A stretch of 64,000 bases of DNA from Pelistega suis (GTDB taxonomy: Bacteria > Pseudomonadota > Gammaproteobacteria > Burkholderiales > Burkholderiaceae_B), in the NCBI RefSeq assembly GCF_013133795.1, contig NZ_JABGBN010000001.1:124001-188000 (forward strand), written 5' to 3'. The notes beneath the pieces were generated by a model. It did no database searches. It had not been told where the DNA came from and saw only the letters and a program-made list of their open reading frames with translations. Numbering within the stretch: the stretch's first letter is position 1; each line of letters begins with the position of its first letter. A program made the position numbers and the translations under genes. This document shows, in pieces, positions 53,992 to 59,589 of this stretch.

Positions 53992-54019
53992 AGTTGGGGA
54001 TGGAGTTTACTATTTCAAG
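53992..54019 (-). promoter_or_regulatory. Sigma-32 (RpoH)-type heat-shock promoter of hslVU
   Basis: On the minus strand CTTGAAA (54019-54013) and CCCCAACT (53999-53992) are separated by 13 bases. The sigma-32 consensus is CTTGAAA, 11-16 bases, CCCCATNT. The predicted start lies about 20-25 bases before the hslV ATG. Confidence 0.75.
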
Positions 54020-54192
54020 GGGGAGGGGGGTGATCTTCTGCTTGTGTGGAGCCGACACAAGAAAGGTATAGGGGAGATTGGAAGAGAAACTTGATGTAGA
54101 CTGCGATAAAAGTGTGCAGGCTTCCATCATGACGTAGGAATTTGTCAATATAGAAGGCTGCACCATCAAAAAGAGATTAATCTGAAAAGAGA

Positions 54193-54639
54193 TTAGTCGC
54201 CGTAGAGCTTTTGACGTTTTTCACGACGCTCTTGTGCTTCTAACGAAAGTGTGGCTGTAGGACGAGCAAGTAAACGACCTAAACCAATAGGCTCACCAGT
54301 TTCTTCGCACCAACCGTAGTCTTTTGATTCAATGAGTTGTAAAGACTGTTGAATTTTTTTCAATAGTTTACGCTCACGATCTCGAGTGCGTAGCTCAAGT
54401 GCATGTTCTTCTTCGATAGTAGCACGGTCAGCAGGGTCAGGTACAAACTGTGTCTCGCGCAGATTTTCCGTAGTGATATTAGCTTTATTAAGAATATCGT
54501 TTTCTAGTAATTTTAGGCGATTTTTGAAAAATGCTAATTGTGCATCGTTCATATAGTCATCGTCTGACATGGCTAGGAGTTGTTCTTCGGTAAGAAGAGT
54601 TTCTTCTGCGACAGTCGCTTTTTTAGATGATTTTGCCAT
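54193..54639 (-). CDS. dksA: RNA polymerase-binding regulator DksA, cysteine-poor form
   Basis: Binds the secondary channel of RNA polymerase and works with ppGpp. The 148-residue product has the coiled coil with acidic tip DPADRA (residues 68-73) intact, and LELRTRDRERKLLKKI. The zinc-finger positions read Cys111, Thr114, Ser132 and Ala135, so three of four zinc ligands are missing (YGWCEETGEPIG, TLSLEAQ). Such forms are known in alpha- and betaproteobacteria and need no zinc. It follows the CobW gene by 47 bases on the same strand. Confidence 0.95.
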   Translation of the reverse strand: MAKSSKKATVAEETLLTEEQLLAMSDDDYMNDAQLAFFKNRLKLLENDILNKANITTENLRETQFVPDPADRATIEEEHALELRTRDRERKLLKKIQQSLQLIESKDYGWCEETGEPIGLGRLLARPTATLSLEAQERREKRQKLYGD

Positions 54640-54686
54640 ATTCTAGTCTCCTAGATGCTACATAAAAGGTTGATAGGACAGTCACC

Positions 54687-55802
54687 TTAAGCGAGGCACT
54701 GCGTTAGTCCTTGTTGGAAAATTTCTTGTGGAAGTTTACGACCAATAAAGACAATTTTGTTTTGTTTTTTCTCTTTGCTTGACCAAGGCTTGCCCGGATT
54801 GGTGCCTAAAATCATATGCACGCCTTGTAATAAGTAACGGACAGGAGCGCCTTTAATATAGAGAATACCTTTATAGCGGTACAAATCTGGACCATAAACT
54901 TGTACAAGTCCTCCCAGAAACTCATCTAACTTCACTGGGTCAAATGGGCGTTCTGAGGTAAATAAGAAAGCACCAATCTCGTCATCATGGTGGGCGTGAT
55001 GATGGCAGTGCTCATCACATTCGTGATCATGATGATGACCGTCGTGGCAATGTTCGTTACACTCGTGATGATGGTGATGTTCGCCATGACAATGTTCATC
55101 GCATTCATGATTATGATGATGGTGGTGATGATGATCATCTGCCTTTAAGAAAGCAGGGTCAATCTCTAAAACAGAGTTGAGATTAAATCCTGTGATATCA
55201 ATAATTTCTTTTAAATCGACTTCACCAAAGTTAACGGGCGTAATTTTAGCGCGCGGATTCATCTTAATCAGTCGTTGACGTAGTGCTTGGTATTCATGAT
55301 CACTAACCAAATCAAGTTTTGAAACCAGGATGCGATCAGCAAACCCTACTTGTTGTTGTGCTTCTGGTTGGGTGGTTAATGTTTCCATACCATGCTTAGC
55401 GTCAACGATGGTGATGACAGCGTCTAGCATATAGTAGCTAGCGACGTCTTCATCAATAAAAAATGTTTGGCAAACAGGGCCAGGATTGGCAACACCCGTT
55501 GTCTCAATAATAACGCGTTCGAAAGTTAATTCACCCTTTTCACGGCGTGCTTTTAAGTCAAGCAAAGTGCGTTGTAAATCACCACGCACGGTGCAACATA
55601 CACAACCATTGTTTAGCTCGACAATTTCCTCTTCTGAGTCTTGAACTAATAGCTCGTTGTCAATGCTTTCGGGCCCAAATTCATTCTCAATGACGGCAAT
55701 ACGGCGACCATGATATTCGGTAAGGATACGTTTGAGTAAAGTGGTTTTACCTGCACCTAAGAAACCAGTGAGTACAGTAACGGGAACCATTTTTGTTGCC
55801 AT
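54687..55802 (-). CDS. CobW/COG0523 GTPase with His/Cys-rich repeats, candidate zinc chaperone
   Basis: G3E-family GTPase of about 371 residues. It has the Walker A motif GFLGAGKTT (residues 13-21), the metal-binding GCVCC motif (66-70), SKLDL (G4) and a C-terminal CobW_C domain. Between the domains (about 222-275) lie three tandem units of the form HECDEHCH followed by more His, a likely metal-storage loop. Position beside zur and znu supports a zinc-chaperone role of the ZigA/ZagA type. The ATG at 55802 follows AGGAAA. Confidence 0.92.
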   Translation of the reverse strand: MATKMVPVTVLTGFLGAGKTTLLKRILTEYHGRRIAVIENEFGPESIDNELLVQDSEEEIVELNNGCVCCTVRGDLQRTLLDLKARREKGELTFERVIIETTGVANPGPVCQTFFIDEDVASYYMLDAVITIVDAKHGMETLTTQPEAQQQVGFADRILVSKLDLVSDHEYQALRQRLIKMNPRAKITPVNFGEVDLKEIIDITGFNLNSVLEIDPAFLKADDHHHHHHHNHECDEHCHGEHHHHHECNEHCHDGHHHDHECDEHCHHHAHHDDEIGAFLFTSERPFDPVKLDEFLGGLVQVYGPDLYRYKGILYIKGAPVRYLLQGVHMILGTNPGKPWSSKEKKQNKIVFIGRKLPQEIFQQGLTQCLA

Positions 55803-55911
55803 GTTTTTTCCTAGTAATCGTTTTGTGCTACGCAAGCATTACATCATAAAAATAAAAATTTCGCTGTTAAATGAGGTTAATTTTGGAAAAAACAAGAGTA
55901 TTTTATAAATT

Positions 55912-56373
55912 TTATTTTTTTTGACAGTTGGCACATGTGGCTCGGATTTCTGTCTGAGGGGAGTTTTGATTAAAACCGACTTGCGCAAGGAGTGTGTGTA
56001 ATTCTTTATTAATATGGGGTGCACTAATTTCTTGGACAGCACCACAAACCGTGCAAACAGCGAGTAAGTCATGGTGGCTATGGTCACATTGAATGTGCTG
56101 ACAAGCCGTCCAGCCATTAATGGCATCAAGGCGGTGGATAAATCCTTCTTCCTCTAAAAATTCTAAGGCACGATAAACGGTGGAGGGTTTTGAACTTGGA
56201 TGGATGGCTTGCATTTGCTCTAGTAACTCGTAAGCTTTTAGGCTGCGTCGATTGCTTAGCATGAGTTCGAGTACTTGTGCACGAATGGGTGTCAGACGCT
56301 TTCCTCGTAACTCACAGAGGGCAGTGGCTTCAGCAATGCTTTTTTCAACAGAAAGAGAATGGTCGTGACCCAT
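55912..56373 (-). CDS. zur: Zinc uptake regulator Zur (Fur family)
   Basis: Zinc-sensing repressor. The 153-residue product (from ATG 56373) has a winged-helix N-terminal half with GKRLTPIRAQVLELML and KPSTVYRALEFLEEEG, then a metal-binding half with DHSHHDLLAVCTVCG and C-terminal CANC, giving the two structural CxxC pairs. It is divergent from the znu operon and upstream of cobW on the same strand, with Zur-type palindromes in the gap. Fur itself is less likely given this context. Confidence 0.92.
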   Translation of the reverse strand: MGHDHSLSVEKSIAEATALCELRGKRLTPIRAQVLELMLSNRRSLKAYELLEQMQAIHPSSKPSTVYRALEFLEEEGFIHRLDAINGWTACQHIQCDHSHHDLLAVCTVCGAVQEISAPHINKELHTLLAQVGFNQNSPQTEIRATCANCQKK

Positions 56374-56399
56374 AGTATATCCAGTGATAAAAATTAGTT

Positions 56400-56433
56400 T
56401 TGTTATATTATAACATCTGTTATAATATAACAA
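56400..56433. promoter_or_regulatory. Twin Zur boxes over divergent promoters
   Basis: TGTTATATTATAACA (56401-56415) and TGTTATAATATAACA (56418-56432) match the Zur core GTTATANTATAAC, centres 17 bases apart. TATAAT at 56421-56426 on plus and, mirrored, at 56407-56412 on minus gives each strand a -10 box. TTGTTA sits 15 bases upstream on both strands as a possible -35 (56400-56405 plus, 56428-56433 minus). Zur with zinc should block both promoters. Confidence 0.85.
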
Positions 56434-56461
56434 AATAGAGACTATACCTGACTAGCGATTT

Positions 56462-56644
56462 ATGAATTCTACAATGAAAACAACCCCCTATGCAGATTCT
56501 TTTGCAGGGACAGAGATAACACAAATTGTGCATGAGCAGACGCAAAGTGTGCTTACGGATTCCGCTTGGGTACGTTTAGCTCCTTTGCTATTGCTATTAA
56601 CTTTTATGTGGCTGCTGGTCGCTGTATTTCTAGGTTGGTGGTAA
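56462..56644 (+). CDS. Small single-pass membrane protein at the head of the znu operon, unknown function
   Basis: Product of 60 residues: a polar N-terminal half (TPYADSFAGTEITQIVHEQTQ) and one C-terminal hydrophobic segment (LLLLLTFMWLLVAVFLGWW). I do not recognise a family. Its TAA stop abuts the ATG of znuC (TAAATG), and it lies just downstream of the Zur boxes, so it should be the first gene of the zinc operon. An in-frame ATG four codons later is an alternative start. No ribosome binding site is obvious, which lowers confidence. Confidence 0.6.
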   Translation: MNSTMKTTPYADSFAGTEITQIVHEQTQSVLTDSAWVRLAPLLLLLTFMWLLVAVFLGWW

Positions 56645-57361
56645 ATGTGTGCTATCCGTTTGACGGATGTGACAGTTGGGCAGAGGGAGTCTTCTGCTGA
56701 CTTTATTCTTAAAAATATTAACGGTTATTTCCCTCGGGGATCAATGACGGCCATTCTTGGACCTAATGGTGCAGGTAAGTCGACATTGATTAAGACGATT
56801 ATTGGTTTTTTAAAACCTGTTCGAGGGTATGTGGAGATTGATGTCTCACTACGAGCCCAGATGAGTCTGCTACCTCAACTGAGTGAGATTGATAAAAGTT
56901 TTCCAATTACGGTTTATGATTTGGTGGCGTTAGGTGCATGGCGACGATTAGGACCTTTTAAATCCTATAACAAAAAAGAACAAGAAGCCATTCAGCGAGC
57001 ATTAGAACAAGTAGGCTTACAGCATCAGGCGAATCAATTAATTGGTACGCTATCGGGAGGGCAATTGCAGCGTGCTTTATTTGCCCGTCTTATTGTTCGA
57101 GATCCTGAGGTGTTTTTATTGGATGAGCCGTTTGCGGCGATTGATGAAGACACATGTGAAGATTTAATCACTTTAATTCAGGGATGGCACCAGAAGGGAC
57201 GGACGGTTATTGCCGTTCTTCATGATGCCGATTTAGTTGCTCGTATATTTCCTGATACGTTGTTGCTCGCATGTGAACAAATTGCCTGGGGCAAAACAGC
57301 GGATGTGCTCACCGAGGATAATTTACAGCGTGCTCGACGGTTAGCATTAAAGGGGTTTTAA
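56645..57361 (+). CDS. znuC: Zinc ABC transporter ATP-binding protein ZnuC
   Basis: ATPase of the high-affinity zinc importer. The 238-residue product has Walker A GPNGAGKST, Q-loop LLPQLSEID, signature LSGGQLQRALFAR, Walker B VFLLDEPFAAID and the switch His in VLHDADLV. Metal-transport type is inferred from the ZnuB and ZnuA genes that follow and the Zur boxes upstream. It abuts its neighbours on both sides (TAAATG), so the operon is tightly coupled. Confidence 0.93.
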   Translation: MCAIRLTDVTVGQRESSADFILKNINGYFPRGSMTAILGPNGAGKSTLIKTIIGFLKPVRGYVEIDVSLRAQMSLLPQLSEIDKSFPITVYDLVALGAWRRLGPFKSYNKKEQEAIQRALEQVGLQHQANQLIGTLSGGQLQRALFARLIVRDPEVFLLDEPFAAIDEDTCEDLITLIQGWHQKGRTVIAVLHDADLVARIFPDTLLLACEQIAWGKTADVLTEDNLQRARRLALKGF

Positions 57362-58222
57362 ATGTATGACATTTTTATAGCTCCTTTTGTTGAGTTTAGT
57401 TTTATGGCGAGGGGGCTTTTCGGCGCATTGTTCTTAGCTTTATCGGCCAGCGCAGTGGGTGTTTTTTTGGTACTTCGCCGCATGAGTCTTGTTGCGGATT
57501 CTATGTCACATGCCATATTGCCTGGTGTTGCACTAGGATTTTTAATGGCGGGTATGTCGATGGGAGCCATGCTGATAGGTGGTTTTCTGACTGGCATTTT
57601 AGTCGCTGTATTGGCGGGTGTTATTGCTCGCTTAACCAGTCTGAAAGAAGAGTCTAGCTTTGCGGCTTTGTACCTGATTTCTTTAGGATTAGGTGTCATT
57701 CTTGTCTCTATCCGAGGGACAAATATGGATTTAGTGCATGTATTATTTGGTTCAGTGCTAACGCTCGACAACTTTAATTTGCTCACGATTATGGTAATGA
57801 GCAGTTTATCGGTCATTGTATTGGCAATTATTTATCGACCTTTAATCTTGGATTGCTTAGATCCTGTTTTTTTAAAAGCAGAGGGTGGTGGCGGACATTT
57901 AACACATGTGGTTTTTCTTTTATTGCTGGTGACGAATCTATTAGCGGGTTTCCAAGTTTTAGGCACATTAATGGTGGTGGGTATGATGTTATTACCGGCT
58001 ATTGCCGCTAAATTTTTGGGAAAAACCTTAATTCAACAATTAGTGATAGCGGTTGTTCTCGGTATGGTGAGTGCTTATCTAGGTATGGTGATTTCTTTCC
58101 AAGTCGATTTGCCTGCCTCTGCCTGTATTATCTTAACCGCAGGTGTCCTCTATATTTTTGCATTGTGTTTTGGATCACAAGGCGGTCTTTTTCGTCAACT
58201 TATTACAAAAAGGAAGGAATAA
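57362..58222 (+). CDS. znuB: Zinc ABC transporter permease ZnuB
   Basis: Membrane channel of the zinc importer. The 286-residue product has about eight hydrophobic segments and the ABC-3 family landmarks RRMSLVADSMSHAILPGVALGF and LGTLMVVGMMLLPAIAAKF. It starts directly after the znuC stop and its TAA overlaps the znuA ATG (TAATG). Length is slightly above the E. coli protein (261). Confidence 0.93.
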   Translation: MYDIFIAPFVEFSFMARGLFGALFLALSASAVGVFLVLRRMSLVADSMSHAILPGVALGFLMAGMSMGAMLIGGFLTGILVAVLAGVIARLTSLKEESSFAALYLISLGLGVILVSIRGTNMDLVHVLFGSVLTLDNFNLLTIMVMSSLSVIVLAIIYRPLILDCLDPVFLKAEGGGGHLTHVVFLLLLVTNLLAGFQVLGTLMVVGMMLLPAIAAKFLGKTLIQQLVIAVVLGMVSAYLGMVISFQVDLPASACIILTAGVLYIFALCFGSQGGLFRQLITKRKE

Positions 58223-59235
58223 TGAAATTATTAGTTGCTTTAGGCCTAAGTTTAGGAATGAGTGTGGCTGCTCAAGCACATGGATTAAAAGTAGCGACCA
58301 GTTTTTCTATTTTAGAAGATATGGTCAAAAATGTTGTGGGCGAGCATGCTGAAGTCGTGAGTCTCGTTGGTGCAGACGCTGATGTTCATCATTATGAATT
58401 TAAGCCAAGTGATGTAAAAGCATTTTCAGATAACAAAGAAATTAAAGTATTGTTTACTAATGGTTTAGAGTTAGATGGTTGGGCAGAACAATTGGCAAAG
58501 GCAGCAAATTTCCAAGGGAAAGTGGTGGCATTGTCAGATGGTGTCAAAACACGTGCTTTTAATGAAGAAATTCTTGGTGAAGAGAACCATAAACATCATA
58601 ATCATAAACATGACCATAAAAAAGGTCATAAACACGACCATGATCATAAACATCATGACCACAAGCATGATGATAAGCACAATCATGAGACACATGCAGG
58701 ACATCAGCATGGTGAGTTTGATCCACATGCATGGCAAAGTCTGACTAATGCTCAGATTTATGTCGATAATATTGTCAAAACATTAAGTGAACTTGACGCT
58801 GATCATGCGGATATTTTTGCTAAGAATGGTGCTGCTTACAAAGAGAAAATGCAAACCTTGGATAAGCAATTTAAAGAGCAGTTTGCTACTTTAGCTGCAA
58901 ATAAACGTTATCTCGTGACGTCGCATGAAGCATTAGGTTATTTTGCAGATGCTTATGGCCTAAAAGTATTAACTCCTTTAGGTTTTGCAGATAATGCTGA
59001 GCCATCAGCAAAAGATATCGCTATTGTGGTGAAAGCGATTCGTGAATTAAAAGTACCTGCTGTTTTCTTGGAAAATACAAAGAATCCAAAAGTTGTAGAG
59101 CAAATTGCACGTGAGAGTAAAACGAAAGTAGGTGGCACACTTTATACCGATGCATTGTCTAAAGATGCTCCGGCGAATAGTTATCTCGGCATGATGCAGA
59201 CCAATGCCAAAACTATTTTGGATTCGTTGAAGTAG
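58222..59235 (+). CDS. znuA: Zinc-binding periplasmic protein ZnuA
   Basis: Captures zinc in the periplasm and hands it to ZnuB. The 337-residue precursor has a signal peptide cut after AAQA and cluster A-I SBP features: ADVHHYEF (ligand His57), DPHAW (His169) and SHEALGYFADAYGL with a third His. A very His/Asp/Lys-rich loop spans about residues 123-163. AAGGAAGGA precedes the ATG, which overlaps the znuB stop. A terminator follows. Confidence 0.94.
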   Translation: MKLLVALGLSLGMSVAAQAHGLKVATSFSILEDMVKNVVGEHAEVVSLVGADADVHHYEFKPSDVKAFSDNKEIKVLFTNGLELDGWAEQLAKAANFQGKVVALSDGVKTRAFNEEILGEENHKHHNHKHDHKKGHKHDHDHKHHDHKHDDKHNHETHAGHQHGEFDPHAWQSLTNAQIYVDNIVKTLSELDADHADIFAKNGAAYKEKMQTLDKQFKEQFATLAANKRYLVTSHEALGYFADAYGLKVLTPLGFADNAEPSAKDIAIVVKAIRELKVPAVFLENTKNPKVVEQIARESKTKVGGTLYTDALSKDAPANSYLGMMQTNAKTILDSLK

Positions 59236-59267
59236 GATAGGCATTTTTCTATAGGTTGAAGTGTGTG

Positions 59268-59306
59268 GTGAGCCTATGGTCAATTGACTGTAGGCTCACT
59301 TATTAT
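59268..59306 (+). terminator. Terminator after znuA
   Basis: GTGAGCCTA (59268-59276) pairs with TAGGCTCAC (59291-59299). The inner part GTCAATTGAC is itself a palindrome, giving a long hairpin followed by TTATT. Confidence 0.8.
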
Positions 59307-59369
59307 GTTGTTTTGATACAAAACCTATGCTTTTTTGATGACATAACTGTAGAATCATCTGCTATTTTA

Positions 59370-59383
59370 TTGATATATATCAA
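59370..59383. promoter_or_regulatory. FNR/ANR-type operator
   Basis: TTGATATATATCAA is a perfect match to the FNR-type site TTGAT-N4-ATCAA. It is about 207 bases before the start of the outer-membrane protein gene. If TACATT (59414-59419) is the -10 box, the site would be centred near -47, fit for activation. Confidence 0.55.
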
Positions 59384-59589
59384 TTTTTTAGTAAAATTTC
59401 GTCTTCTACGGATTACATTGTTAAGATGATTCATTTTTATAGTGAAGTCATTTTTTCTCATTTAAAGAGTATACGCTTTAAACAAACGACACTGTTAATT
59501 TATTGGTGAAGTTTCTTATTCGTGCGTAGACTAAAAATATTGTAGAGAATAATTATTAAGTTGTTAATGAAGCGGAGCGGGTGAGTATT

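Larger units (their letters stand above)
59236..59589. other. Gap between znuA and the outer-membrane protein gene
   Basis: An AT-rich stretch of about 350 bases with no credible reading frame. It holds the znu terminator (59268-59306), an FNR-type palindrome (59370-59383) and, downstream of it, TAAAAT (59392-59397) and TACATT (59414-59419) as possible -10 boxes. The last 150 bases show nothing further apart from the ribosome binding site. Confidence 0.6.

Noticed and set aside
54019-54031. G-rich run as a G-quadruplex
   Set aside because: Only two long G runs are present; an intramolecular quadruplex would need four.
54932-55138. Reading frame on the minus strand made mostly of Ile, Met, Thr and Asn
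   Set aside because: It is the out-of-frame shadow of the His/Cys repeats in the CobW gene; the CAT/CAC codon repeats produce it.
54990-55140. Regularly spaced repeats as a possible CRISPR array
   Set aside because: The repeats are in frame within a GTPase gene, vary at the codon level and lack unique spacers of constant size.
58534-58737. Met-rich minus-strand frame opposite znuA
   Set aside because: Antisense shadow of the His-rich loop codons; no ribosome binding site or family features.
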